Origin: Cyanobacteria bacterium FACHB-63
GTDB lineage: Bacteria > Cyanobacteriota > Cyanobacteriia > Leptolyngbyales > Leptolyngbyaceae
DNA: 64,000 bases
Direction of reading: 5' to 3'
Assembly (NCBI GenBank): GCA_014695255.1
Contig: JACJNX010000060.1
Coordinates: 124,001 to 188,000 of the forward strand
The notes beneath the pieces were generated by a model. That model was not told where the DNA came from. It did not search any database and worked only from the letters and a program-made list of their open reading frames with translations. How positions within the stretch are numbered: the stretch's first letter is position 1; each line of letters begins with the position of its first letter. This document shows, piece after piece, positions 1 to 8,718 of this stretch. A program made the translations under genes and the position numbers.

Positions 1-2
1 TC

Positions 3-314
3 ACGTTGAATTATGCCTGGATTCGTCCTGTCCAAGCTCCGCTCCGATTTTTCCAAGATTTGCTGGCGTATGACTTTTACGTGGATCGTTTATATCGCGT
101 CAGTGTGGTTCTGATTGTGAACGCGATCGCTCAATTTAGCGCCTGGTGCGATCGTTACATCGTTGATGGAGTGGTCAATTTCGTCGGATTAGCTTCACTC
201 TTTAGCGGTGAGACTTTGAAATATAGCGCTTCGGGACGATCGCAAGCTTATATGTTGACCATTTCGCTTGTGGTTGGCTTGTTAGGCGCATTTCTAACTT
301 GGTCGATGTGGTAA
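3..314 (+). CDS. ndhF4: NAD(P)H-quinone oxidoreductase subunit F, CO2-uptake type (NdhF4), 3' end only
   Basis: The window opens inside this gene; only about the last 103 codons are present, ending at TAA 312-314. The visible tail (FFQDLLAYDFYVDRLYR..., LFSGETLKYSASGRSQAYML) aligns closely with the tail of the complete NdhF at 3818-5716, so it is an antiporter-like membrane subunit of a CO2-uptake NDH-1 complex in the thylakoid membrane. It is followed 20 bp later by ndhD and then by the short form of Cup, the order of the NDH-1MS' (NDH-1_4) operon. The assignment to NdhF4 rather than NdhF3 comes from the CupB partner, not from the fragment itself. Confidence 0.85.
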   Translation, partial: TLNYAWIRPVQAPLRFFQDLLAYDFYVDRLYRVSVVLIVNAIAQFSAWCDRYIVDGVVNFVGLASLFSGETLKYSASGRSQAYMLTISLVVGLLGAFLTWSMW

Positions 315-334
315 CTCTTTCTGAAGAATGACTT

Positions 335-1855
335 ATGTTGAGTGCGTTGATTTGGATACCGATTTTGGGTGCGATCGTGGTTGGACTGTTGCCGGGTTCG
401 ATCTCCGATCAATCTGTGAGAAGGACAGCGATTGCAACCGTTAGCATTGCCTTGGCTGTGTCGCTTTGGATTGCGACTCAGTTTGATGTGATTAATATCG
501 GACTTCAGTTTCAAGAAGATTTGCCCTGGCTAGAACCGCTGGGACTGACTTACCGATTAGGGTTAGACGGTTTATCGCTGCCGCTGATTGTTCTGAATTG
601 CTTTTTAACCCTGATTGCGCTGTTTTCCACGCCTCCAGCCGTTCAACGTCCTCGGCTTTATTACTCGCTGATTCTAGTGATTAATGCTGCCGTTGCTGGA
701 GCATTTCTCGCTCATAACTTATTGTTGTTCTTCTTGTTTTATGAGTTAGAACTTATTCCGCTTTATTTACTGATTGGAATTTGGGGAGGAGCAAAGCGGG
801 GGTATGCTTCGACAAAGTTTCTGATCTACACGGCGGTTTCAGGAATATTAATTCTAATTGCATTTCTAGGTTTAACTTGGTTGAGCGGCGCGACATCCTT
901 TGAATACAACCCAGCATTAACCGAAGCGTTGCCGTTAACATCGCAAATAGTATTGCTGGGCGCAATTCTAATCGGATTTGGCATCAAGATTCCGTTGTTT
1001 CCGCTACACACCTGGTTGCCCGATGCTCACGTTGAAGCTTCCACGCCAATCTCGGTGCTACTTGCAGGGGTATTGTTGAAGCTTGGAACCTATGGACTGT
1101 TGCGGTTTGGATTGCAATTGTTTCCGCAAGCGTGGGCGGTATTGGCTCCTTATCTAGCGATTTGGGCAGTCGTCAGTGTGTTGTTCGGGGCATTTACCGC
1201 GATCGCTCAAACCGATATGAAAAAGATGGTGGCTTACAGTTCAGTCGGGCATATGGGATTTATCCTTCTCGCAGCCGCTGCCGCAACACCGTTAAGTCTA
1301 TTGGGCTGTGTGTTTCAGATGGTGAGCCACGGTTTGATCTCTGCGCTGCTATTTGCCTTGGTCGGTGTGGTCTATACCAAAACAGGAACCCGCGACATTA
1401 CCGTTTTGAAAGGGTTGTTAACCCCGGAGCGGGGCTTGCCGATCGTCGGTAGTTTGATGATTTTGGGTGTGATGGCGAGTGCTGGAATTCCAGGAATGGT
1501 TGGGTTTATTTCGGAGTTTCTGATATTCCGGGGGAGTTTCATCGCATTTCCAGTGCAAACCCTGCTCAGTATGATTGGCACAGGGTTAACTGCGGTTTAC
1601 TTTCTGCTGTTGGTGAATCGCACCTTCTTTGGTCGGCTGCCGGATCAGTTTGCAAATCTGCCACCAGTGTATTGGTCAGAGCGAATTCCTTCTATCATGG
1701 TAGCGGTTTTGATTGTGCTGTTAGGCTTGCAACCCAGTTGGCTGGTGCATTGGACTGAGACGACAACGACTGCAATGTTGAGCGAATATCCAACGATCGC
1801 AGTTCATTCCGCCCCAACTCAATCTCATCCCGTCTCAGTCTTACCGTTGGAGTAA
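335..1855 (+). CDS. ndhD4: NAD(P)H-quinone oxidoreductase subunit 4, CO2-uptake type (NdhD4)
   Basis: This 506-residue polytopic protein is a full-length NdhD/NuoM-type proton-pumping subunit. The conserved antiporter signature around residues 225-255 (LPLHTWLPDAHVEASTPISV) and the following LLKLGTYGLLRF segment are intact. It pairs with NdhF4 and CupB to form the distal arm of NDH-1MS', which couples plastoquinone reduction by ferredoxin to one-way CO2 hydration. It is very similar along its length to NdhD3 at 5765-7282, consistent with an old duplication of the whole three-gene unit. cupB begins 2 bp after its stop, so the genes are one transcript. The D4 label depends on the neighbouring Cup type. 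Confidence 0.9.
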   Translation: MLSALIWIPILGAIVVGLLPGSISDQSVRRTAIATVSIALAVSLWIATQFDVINIGLQFQEDLPWLEPLGLTYRLGLDGLSLPLIVLNCFLTLIALFSTPPAVQRPRLYYSLILVINAAVAGAFLAHNLLLFFLFYELELIPLYLLIGIWGGAKRGYASTKFLIYTAVSGILILIAFLGLTWLSGATSFEYNPALTEALPLTSQIVLLGAILIGFGIKIPLFPLHTWLPDAHVEASTPISVLLAGVLLKLGTYGLLRFGLQLFPQAWAVLAPYLAIWAVVSVLFGAFTAIAQTDMKKMVAYSSVGHMGFILLAAAAATPLSLLGCVFQMVSHGLISALLFALVGVVYTKTGTRDITVLKGLLTPERGLPIVGSLMILGVMASAGIPGMVGFISEFLIFRGSFIAFPVQTLLSMIGTGLTAVYFLLLVNRTFFGRLPDQFANLPPVYWSERIPSIMVAVLIVLLGLQPSWLVHWTETTTTAMLSEYPTIAVHSAPTQSHPVSVLPLE

Positions 1856-1857
1856 CT

Positions 1858-2997
1858 ATGGTTGTCGCACGTTCAAAATCCTCGCATTTGTTAGCCGATA
1901 TTATTGAGCGCGTCGAGTCAGGCGGCGCACTTTTGCCGGAATCCCCCACGAACTTGCTTGAAGTCGTTGGCGTTCTCAAAAGCTATGGCGTTGTTTTAGG
2001 TGCTTACTCTCGCAATCTCAAATTTATTGCTGAGAATCAGTTTTTAGTGTTGTTTCCATTTTTCAAGTATTTCGACGGAGACGTTTCAACGAAGAAACTT
2101 CTAAAGCATTGGTGGCACGATCGAATCAACTACGAATTCTCTGAATACTGCATGAGAGCGATGCTGTGGCATGGTGGCGGTGGCTTAGATCAGTATGTCG
2201 ATAGCCCCGAATTTGTCGATCGTGCTCAACAAGCGATTCAGGCCAAGATTAAAAGTAATTTCTTTATCCGAAATCTGTCGCAAATCTTTCCGAGTTTTCT
2301 GCTGGAACAAGTGCGGATGTCTTGTTACTACAGCGCACTTGGGCAGTTTTGGACTGTGATGAGCGATATGTTTCTTAAATTGTCCGATCGCTATGACAAT
2401 GGTGAAATTAAAACCATTCAAGATGTTGTCAATCATGTCAAAGCGGGATTAGTGGACAATGCAGCCTTGCCGATTACTTATGCGGTGAAGGTTGGCGATC
2501 GTACTTACGAAATTATTCCAGAATCCGCAGGCTTACAGTTTTTGCTGGATACAGCAGTACCTTATGTGGAAGCGGTGTTCTTCAAGTCTTTTCCGTTCAT
2601 GGGAACCGTCTCTTACAATGCTCAAGCGCGACAAATTCCCTTAGAGCAAGAACGATTCTCTTACGGTGCGCTGTATGCAGATCCGTTACCGATTGGCGGC
2701 GGTGGAATTCCACCCACGTTGCTGATGCAAGACATGATGCATTATCTGCCGGAATATCTGCTTGATTTTTACCGTCAATCACTCAGAGGCGAAAGTGATA
2801 TGCGTGTCAAAATCTGTATTAGCTTCCAGAAATCGATGTTCTGCGTGACGACAGCCGCAATTTTGGGATTGGCTCCTCATGCGATCGACACCCAAGATCC
2901 AAAAGAACAGGAGGAAAATCGCAAATACTTGGAAGGCTGGATGGATAAGCTAATAGAGTCACGCCTGATTAGTTTTCAAGCTTGCGACGTTGTATGA
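1858..2997 (+). CDS. cupB: CO2 hydration protein CupB (ChpX), constitutive NDH-1MS' subunit
   Basis: This 379-residue soluble protein belongs to the CO2 hydration (Chp/Cup) family, which has carbonic-anhydrase-like activity when docked on NDH-1. It carries the family signature WHDRIN at residues 86-91, whose His and Arg match the proposed zinc ligands in published NDH-1MS structures, followed by CMRAMLWH. Compared with CupA at 7313 it lacks an insertion of roughly 40 residues before this motif, the length difference that separates CupB from CupA. GGAG sits just before the ATG. Its TGA overlaps the ATG of the next gene (ATGA), indicating translational coupling to the RibK-like protein. Confidence 0.9.
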   Translation: MVVARSKSSHLLADIIERVESGGALLPESPTNLLEVVGVLKSYGVVLGAYSRNLKFIAENQFLVLFPFFKYFDGDVSTKKLLKHWWHDRINYEFSEYCMRAMLWHGGGGLDQYVDSPEFVDRAQQAIQAKIKSNFFIRNLSQIFPSFLLEQVRMSCYYSALGQFWTVMSDMFLKLSDRYDNGEIKTIQDVVNHVKAGLVDNAALPITYAVKVGDRTYEIIPESAGLQFLLDTAVPYVEAVFFKSFPFMGTVSYNAQARQIPLEQERFSYGALYADPLPIGGGGIPPTLLMQDMMHYLPEYLLDFYRQSLRGESDMRVKICISFQKSMFCVTTAAILGLAPHAIDTQDPKEQEENRKYLEGWMDKLIESRLISFQACDVV

Positions 2998-3455
2998 ATC
3001 AACTGAATCAGCAGCTTGACGGCATTATTCAAGCAGGATATGGGGTTGCATCGGGCAGGACAGACAGCAGCCCCTATCCTAAAGGCACGATCGAGATGCA
3101 AACTCCATTTTTCAAGCAGTTAGGACTCGATCTCACCCCGTTTTTTCCGGGTACGCTCAACGTCAATATCAGCCCGAACGAATTTGAATTAATATCGCCT
3201 CTACATACTTTTAGAAATGTGCAATGGGCAGAAGGATTTGATCCGGAGGATTTTTCTTTTACGCCTTGCCAGATTATCTATCAGAACAGAAGCTTCGACA
3301 GCCTGATTTACTATCCGCATCCAGAGACAAAAATTGGGCATTTTCAGAACCCATCGATCGTAGAAGTGATCGCTCCGCTCATCTCCGATTTGAAATATGG
3401 CGATCGCGTAACGCTCAGCGTCAATCCTCAGCAAGTGCGAATTCTTGAGAAATAG
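2994..3455 (+). CDS. RibK-like (CTP-dependent riboflavin kinase fold, DUF120-like) protein coupled to cupB
   Basis: The 153-residue product starts at an ATG that overlaps the cupB stop (ATGA). It matches the layout of archaeal CTP-dependent riboflavin kinase: an N-terminal GYGVASGR loop, FFPGTLNV near residue 50, a middle stretch with PEDFSFTPCQI, and SIVEVIAPLISDLKYGDRVTL near the C-terminus, equivalent to the EIIEIIAP...L..GD end of RibK. Bacteria normally use the unrelated RibF for this step, so kinase activity is not implied; it may bind a nucleotide or flavin, or be structural. Coupling to cupB suggests a role in the CO2-uptake complex. The similarity was recognised from memory of the family and was not computed. 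Confidence 0.7.
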   Translation: MNQLNQQLDGIIQAGYGVASGRTDSSPYPKGTIEMQTPFFKQLGLDLTPFFPGTLNVNISPNEFELISPLHTFRNVQWAEGFDPEDFSFTPCQIIYQNRSFDSLIYYPHPETKIGHFQNPSIVEVIAPLISDLKYGDRVTLSVNPQQVRILEK

Positions 3456-3817
3456 ACTTTTGGTGATGGAATGCGATCGCAATATTAATCGATCAGCCAT
3501 GAATAGTCTCTGTTATCACCATAGGATTTCTCAATTGTTAAGTTAAGTATTGATGATAATTGATTCTGACAATCTCTATCATAGAAATTAGATTATAACT
3601 CCTACGCTGACTGGATTTCAGTGCCTCGTCTAAATGACTTGCTCTGTTCCTTTCAATGCTTAAGTGTGATAAACATTATAGTTACTACAGACTGTTTAAG
3701 AATTTGTGAAATAAGTCTCAGAGCGCTGTTGCGGTGAGTTGGGCACTGCTTGTCTCTGATAGACATTCTCTCATTCATTTGATTTCGATTCAGCTTGCTA
3801 TCTAGAGGTGAATTTCG
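3456..3817. promoter_or_regulatory. Intergenic region upstream of ndhF3, probable NdhR-controlled promoter region
   Basis: These 362 bp separate the constitutive and inducible CO2-uptake units and carry no credible gene. The stretch 3530-3600 is AT-rich. It contains CTAT-C-ATAG (3576-3584) and ATAG-N8-TTAT (3581-3596), one base off the ATAG-N8-CTAT motif proposed for NdhR in Synechocystis. The inducible ndhF3 operon is the classic NdhR target, so this is the natural place for its operator. No -10/-35 pair could be assigned with confidence. Confidence 0.5.
3581..3596 (+). promoter_or_regulatory. Near-match NdhR/CcmR operator (ATAG-N8-TTAT)
   Basis: ATAG at 3581-3584 and TTAT at 3593-3596 are separated by 8 bp, one mismatch from ATAG-N8-CTAT. 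An additional CTAT at 3576-3579 is immediately upstream. The site is about 220 bp before the ndhF3 start. The regulatory role is inferred from the operon it precedes. Confidence 0.4.
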
Positions 3818-5716
3818 ATGGCTCACCCATTGCTTCAAAGCATTTGGTTAATCCCTTGCTACGCTCTTCTTGGAGCTGTCCTTTCTGCGCTTTGGTTTCC
3901 GGGTATTACTCGACGGACTGGCCCACGTCCATCCGGCTACCTGAATGGACTCATGTCTTTGGTCACATTCTTGCATGCTGCGTTTGCGCTGCCTGCAATT
4001 TGGGGTCAGCCTCCCCAAGAGATTTTGATTCCCTGGCTGGATGTTGCAGGGCTGAATCTGACGATTCCGATCCAGATTTCCACCCTCAGCGTGGGTGCGA
4101 TCATTCTCGTGGCTGGAATCAATCTTCTGGCGCAGACCTACGCTTTCGGCTACATGGAAATGGATTGGGGTTGGGCGCGATTCTTCTCGCTGCTCGGCTT
4201 GTTTGAAGCGGGAATGACCGCCCTGGTTCTCTGTAATTCCCTCTTCTTTAGCTACTTCATTCTGGAAATCCTAACGCTTGCCACGTATCTGCTTGTCGGT
4301 ATCTGGTTCAATCAGTCGCTTGTGGTGACAGGTGCGAGAGATGCCTTTCTGACGAAGCGGCTCGGAGACTTGTTCTTGCTGATGGGTGTCGTTGCACTAT
4401 TGCCGCTTGCCGGAACCTGGAATTTCGACGAGCTTGCAGTGTGGGCACAAACCGCTCAGGTCGATCCGAAAGTCATCACCTTAGTGGGTTTAGCGTTGAT
4501 TGCAGGCCCAATGGGTAAGTGCGCTCAATTCCCACTGCACTTGTGGCTTGATGAAGCGATGGAAGGTCCGGTTCCTGCTTCGATTCTGCGGAACTCGGTA
4601 GTCGTCGCAACAGGCGCTTGGGTGCTGTACAAGCTCGAACCCGTTTTAGCGCTATCTCCGACGGTGTTGGCGGTCACTATCTTTATCGGTGCGGTCAGCG
4701 CGATCGGTGGCTCGTTGATTGCGATCGCTCAAATTGATATTAAGCGGACACAATCCTATTTAGTCACCGCCTATATGGGCTTGGTGTTTATCGCGATCGG
4801 AACTCAGCAACCCGAAGCGGCTCTCCTGCTCGTATTGACTCACTCGCTGGCATCTGCATTGCTCATCATGGGCGGTGGCGCAGTCGTCTGGAACAGCATC
4901 ACCCAGGATGTTACTCAACTCGGTGGCTTGTGGTCGCGTCGTCCGGTTTCAGGCTTTAGTTTCTTGATTGGTTTAGCTGGATTGGTCGCGCTTCCTCCGT
5001 TTGGTGGATTCTGGGCGGCTCTAGAAATCGCACAAGGCGTTTGGGAAACTCAGCCCTGGATTGTTGGAATTATTTTGCTGGTGAATGCGTTTGCAGCATT
5101 TGGCATCACACGAGTCTTCTGCTTACTCTTTCTGGGCGAAGCAAAGCAAATGGCTCAACGATCGCCCGAAATCCACTATTGGATGGCACTGCCGATGATC
5201 GTGATGATGGGCTTCGTGCTGCACCTGCCGTTAATTCTGCAATCCTTGAATCTCTTACCGAGTTGGGCAGGCATCAATACCGACGTTGCACTCTTGCTGA
5301 TCTGGTCAACGATTACAGGCATTGCTTTAAGCGCGATTGTCTACACCAACAACAACATTGCAAAACCCGTGGTTCTGCCCTGGAAAGGACTGCAAGACCT
5401 GTTGGCGTATGACTTCTACACGCAGAATCTGTATCGCAGCAGCATCGTCTTTATCGTTGCGCTCGTTTCTCAAATCACATCCTGGTTCGATCGATATCTC
5501 GTGGACGGAGGACTGAATCTCTTTGGTGTTCTCACTCTGTTTAGCGGTCGGAACTTGCGCTACAGCACCTCTGGTCAATCGCAGTTTTATATGCTGACGA
5601 TCGTATTCGGAATCGCCTTGATCAGTGTATTGCTGAGTTTGCCATTCCTCTCGCACGTCACGGTTTCGCTTTTCCCGCAGAACGCCACCGAAATTGTGAT
5701 GAATGTTCAGCGTTAA
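3818..5716 (+). CDS. ndhF3: NAD(P)H-quinone oxidoreductase subunit F, CO2-uptake type (NdhF3)
   Basis: This 632-residue membrane protein is a complete NdhF/NuoL-like antiporter subunit. It shows the conserved core (GPMGKCAQFPLHLWLDEAMEGPVPAS, residues about 230-255), a long series of hydrophobic helices, and the amphipathic C-terminal region with DLLAYDFYTQNLYR that is also seen in the ndhF fragment at the window start. It heads the inducible operon ndhF3-ndhD3-cupA, whose products form NDH-1MS (NDH-1_3), the high-affinity low-CO2-induced CO2-uptake complex of the thylakoid. The start was chosen at ATG 3818. It is likely repressed by NdhR under high carbon. Confidence 0.92.
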   Translation: MAHPLLQSIWLIPCYALLGAVLSALWFPGITRRTGPRPSGYLNGLMSLVTFLHAAFALPAIWGQPPQEILIPWLDVAGLNLTIPIQISTLSVGAIILVAGINLLAQTYAFGYMEMDWGWARFFSLLGLFEAGMTALVLCNSLFFSYFILEILTLATYLLVGIWFNQSLVVTGARDAFLTKRLGDLFLLMGVVALLPLAGTWNFDELAVWAQTAQVDPKVITLVGLALIAGPMGKCAQFPLHLWLDEAMEGPVPASILRNSVVVATGAWVLYKLEPVLALSPTVLAVTIFIGAVSAIGGSLIAIAQIDIKRTQSYLVTAYMGLVFIAIGTQQPEAALLLVLTHSLASALLIMGGGAVVWNSITQDVTQLGGLWSRRPVSGFSFLIGLAGLVALPPFGGFWAALEIAQGVWETQPWIVGIILLVNAFAAFGITRVFCLLFLGEAKQMAQRSPEIHYWMALPMIVMMGFVLHLPLILQSLNLLPSWAGINTDVALLLIWSTITGIALSAIVYTNNNIAKPVVLPWKGLQDLLAYDFYTQNLYRSSIVFIVALVSQITSWFDRYLVDGGLNLFGVLTLFSGRNLRYSTSGQSQFYMLTIVFGIALISVLLSLPFLSHVTVSLFPQNATEIVMNVQR

Positions 5717-5764
5717 GCGCCATTTCAATTCTCTCTAGATTCTCAAGCCAAAGGAAAGTGTTCT

Positions 5765-7282
5765 ATGCTGAGTCCGTTGATTTGGCTACCGCTGATTGGT
5801 GCGTTAGTCATTGGATTAATTCCTAAACTGTCTGCAAAGCAAGCAAAATTAAGTGCGATCGCGGTTTCCGGTGCCGTTCTAGTTTGGACGATCGTGCTGA
5901 TGCTCAACTTCGATTTGAGCCAGCCCGGAATGCAAATGCAGGAGTATCACACCTGGATTCCAACTCTGGGAATTAGTTACAGCTTGGCGATCGATGGATT
6001 ATCCCTACCGCTCATAGCGTTGGGCAGTTTGATTACGATCGTGGTAGCTTCCAACAGCGAAGTTGGATTGAAACCTGGAGCAACCTTACAGCGTCCGCAA
6101 CTGTTCTACTCACTGCTGCTGATTGTGTATTCAGGGGTAGCGGGTGCGTTTCTGGCGCAAAACTTGCTGTTATTCTTCTTATTCTATGAAGTCGAACTCG
6201 TTCCGTTCTATCTGCTGATTCTGATTTGGGGCGGACAGAAGCGCGAATATGCTGCGATGAAGTTCCTGATTTACACAGCGATTTCAGGCATCCTGATTTT
6301 GGCAGCGTTCCTCGGTGTCGCTTGGTTAGGTCATTCTGCAAGCTTTGATTACAGCGACATCAACACAGCGGTTCTGCCTCAAAAAGCTCAGTTGATTTTG
6401 TTGACCCTTTTACTGATTGGCTTTGGGATCAAAACTCCGCTGGTTCCACTGCATACTTGGTTGCCTGATGCTTATGTTGAGGCTTCGACTCCGGTTGCTA
6501 TCCTGCTAGGTGGAATCTTAGCGAAGCTTGGAACCTATGGGTTAGTCCGGTTTGCGCTCGGAATGTTCCCGGAAACGTGGAAGTTGATTTCACCCGGACT
6601 TTCCATTATTGCAGCCGTTTCAATTCTCTACGGTGCATTCTCGGCGCTGGCACAGCATGACATTAAGCGGATGGTGGCATTTAGCTCGATCGCTCACATG
6701 GGCTATGTATTGCTCGGAGCGGCAGCGCTAACACCGCTGGCAATGGTCGGTGCAGTATCGCAAATGATTGCACACGGTTTGATTCTGGCGTTGCTGTTCT
6801 ACCTCGTGGGCTTGGTCGAATCGAAGACGGGAACCCGCGATCGCGACATTCTCAACGGGTTACTCAATCCCATTCGAGGATTACCGCTCACGAGTGCATT
6901 GCTGATTCTTGCTGCAATGGCGAGTGCTGGCATTCCTGGACTCGCTGGATTTGTGGCTGAGTTTCTCGTCTTCCAAGGCAGCTTCTCGACCTTCCCCGTT
7001 CAGACCTTAGTTGCAATTCTAGGTACGGGCTTAACGGCAGTGTATTTCGTGATTCTGCTAAACCGTACTTGCTTCGGTAAGCTCGACAACAAGACGGCTT
7101 ACTTCCCCAGAGTCAAGTTCACTGAATACGTGCCTGCACTCGTTCTAACCGCATTAATCTTCTGGCTCGGTGTTCAACCGATGTGGCTGGTGCGCTGGAG
7201 TGAGCAAACTACGAAAGCACTGGTGACAGCCGCAGTCCCCCAGGTTGAACAAGTTGCGTTTAATTCTGTCGATCGCCCTTAA
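5765..7282 (+). CDS. ndhD3: NAD(P)H-quinone oxidoreductase subunit 4, CO2-uptake type (NdhD3)
   Basis: This 505-residue NdhD/NuoM-type proton-pumping subunit has the family signature VPLHTWLPDAYVEASTPVAI near residues 230-250 and KLGTYGLVRF just after. It works with NdhF3 and CupA in the inducible NDH-1MS complex. The gene lies 48 bp after ndhF3 and 30 bp before cupA, in the standard operon order. It is a paralogue of NdhD4 at 335-1855. Confidence 0.92.
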   Translation: MLSPLIWLPLIGALVIGLIPKLSAKQAKLSAIAVSGAVLVWTIVLMLNFDLSQPGMQMQEYHTWIPTLGISYSLAIDGLSLPLIALGSLITIVVASNSEVGLKPGATLQRPQLFYSLLLIVYSGVAGAFLAQNLLLFFLFYEVELVPFYLLILIWGGQKREYAAMKFLIYTAISGILILAAFLGVAWLGHSASFDYSDINTAVLPQKAQLILLTLLLIGFGIKTPLVPLHTWLPDAYVEASTPVAILLGGILAKLGTYGLVRFALGMFPETWKLISPGLSIIAAVSILYGAFSALAQHDIKRMVAFSSIAHMGYVLLGAAALTPLAMVGAVSQMIAHGLILALLFYLVGLVESKTGTRDRDILNGLLNPIRGLPLTSALLILAAMASAGIPGLAGFVAEFLVFQGSFSTFPVQTLVAILGTGLTAVYFVILLNRTCFGKLDNKTAYFPRVKFTEYVPALVLTALIFWLGVQPMWLVRWSEQTTKALVTAAVPQVEQVAFNSVDRP

Positions 7283-7312
7283 GTTCGTTGCCAACCCAGG
7301 AGAGAATTCGCT

Positions 7313-8617
7313 ATGAACATGCCCGCTCCCACCAAGACCAAGCTTCCTCCCTCACAGCACCCGTTTGCGGAAGTAATTCATCGCCTCGAAGCAGGCGGCG
7401 CAATGCTTCCCGACACACCCGAAAATCTGATGCAGATTATCGGACTGTACAAAGCATATGCAGTGCCGATGGACTTCTACTGGCGCGATTTGCTCTACAT
7501 TGGCGAGCAAGTGTTTCTCAATCCGCTGCCCGTCTTCAAGTATTTCATCTCGGATGAGTACATGAAGCGCCACAATCACTATGCAGGCGACGATGCAGAT
7601 TTGCGAATTTGGCGCGGCACCGCAGAAGCCCATCCAGAACTGATTGAGTTCATGGAAAAAGGCGAACTGAACAAGAAGTTACCCCGCGCCTTGCATCACC
7701 TCTGGCACGATCGCATCAACATGGAGTTCGCAGAAGAATGTATGCGAGCAATGCTGTGGCACCGGGGAATGTATGTTCCAGTGAATCAGTTCGATCCGTA
7801 CCTCGATAGCGATGAGTACAAGGCAAACGCCGATCGAGCGATCAAGGCATACTTCCGCAAGAATCCGGTGATGGCAGGCTTATACAAGCTGTTCCCCGAT
7901 ATGTTCTTAGAGCAGTGCCGTCAAGCTTCCTATTATGCGAATCTCGGATTGTTCTGGGAAGTGATGGCTCCGGTGTTCTTCGAGATGTCGGACTTGTACG
8001 ATGAAGGCAAAATCGCGACGGTTCCACAAGCGATGGACTTCTTGGTGAATGGAATCTTCGCGATCGCAGGTCGCCCGATCTATCACCACGTTTACATCGA
8101 TGGTGAATGCTACGAAATCATTCCCAAATCGAAAGGATTTACCTGGCTGTACGAAGCAGCTTTACCTTACGTGGAAGCCGTGTTTTACAGAACGTCTCCG
8201 TTCCGGGGTACGAAGTCTTATAACGCTCAAGCAGGACAAGTTCCATCTGATCAGAAAGACTTCCATTATGGCGTTCTGTATGCAGATAAATTTCCGGTTG
8301 GAACCGCTGGAATTCCGCCGACATTCTTGGCTCAAGATATGCTGCATTTCTTGCCGCCTTACTTGGTGGAATACTATAAGCAGCATTGTCGAGGCGAAGA
8401 CGATATGCTGGTGCAGCTTGCTGTTAGTTTCCAGAGATCGATGTACTGCGTCACCTCTGCGGTCATTCAAGCGTTGCGAGCTGCATTGTTGTATCCGCTC
8501 GATGACACCAATCCAAATCACCTGATGGCAAATCGACGCTTCTTTGAATCGCAGCTCGATCGTTTCTTGCGTCCTGAATCGCGAATTCGCGAAATTCAGA
8601 GCCAAGATTATCGGTAA
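7313..8617 (+). CDS. cupA: CO2 hydration protein CupA (ChpY), inducible NDH-1MS subunit
   Basis: This 434-residue Cup/Chp family protein is the CO2-hydrating subunit of the inducible NDH-1MS complex. The WHDRIN signature falls at residues 131-136, followed by CMRAMLWH as in CupB. A segment of about 40 residues before it (around positions 83-125, with a TAEAHPELIEF stretch) is absent from CupB, which identifies this copy as CupA. AGGAGAG lies 9 bp before ATG 7313. It is the last gene of ndhF3-ndhD3-cupA and is followed by two hairpins and a convergent cupS-like gene. Confidence 0.92.
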   Translation: MNMPAPTKTKLPPSQHPFAEVIHRLEAGGAMLPDTPENLMQIIGLYKAYAVPMDFYWRDLLYIGEQVFLNPLPVFKYFISDEYMKRHNHYAGDDADLRIWRGTAEAHPELIEFMEKGELNKKLPRALHHLWHDRINMEFAEECMRAMLWHRGMYVPVNQFDPYLDSDEYKANADRAIKAYFRKNPVMAGLYKLFPDMFLEQCRQASYYANLGLFWEVMAPVFFEMSDLYDEGKIATVPQAMDFLVNGIFAIAGRPIYHHVYIDGECYEIIPKSKGFTWLYEAALPYVEAVFYRTSPFRGTKSYNAQAGQVPSDQKDFHYGVLYADKFPVGTAGIPPTFLAQDMLHFLPPYLVEYYKQHCRGEDDMLVQLAVSFQRSMYCVTSAVIQALRAALLYPLDDTNPNHLMANRRFFESQLDRFLRPESRIREIQSQDYR

Positions 8618-8625
8618 TCTAAGAA

Positions 8626-8658
8626 TTTGCGGTTCGTTATTTCTAAACGAACCGCAAA
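8626..8658 (+). terminator. Perfect 13-bp hairpin after cupA
   Basis: TTTGCGGTTCGTT (8626-8638) pairs perfectly with AACGAACCGCAAA (8646-8658) across a 7-nt loop, 9 bp after the cupA stop. There is no T-tract on the plus strand, so it could act as an mRNA 3'-end stabiliser or a factor-dependent terminator rather than a classical intrinsic terminator. Confidence 0.6.
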
Positions 8659-8670
8659 TCCAGCAGACAC

Positions 8671-8700
8671 ACAAAAAACGATCGCGGTTCCACGATCGTT
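8671..8700 (-). terminator. Intrinsic terminator of the cupS-like gene
   Basis: AACGATCG (8677-8684) and CGATCGTT (8693-8700) form an 8-bp stem. Read on the minus strand the stem is followed by a run of six T, just after the cupS-like stop. This is a standard rho-independent terminator in a convergent gap. Confidence 0.7.
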
Positions 8701-8718
8701 CTCTCATTCATCTGATTC

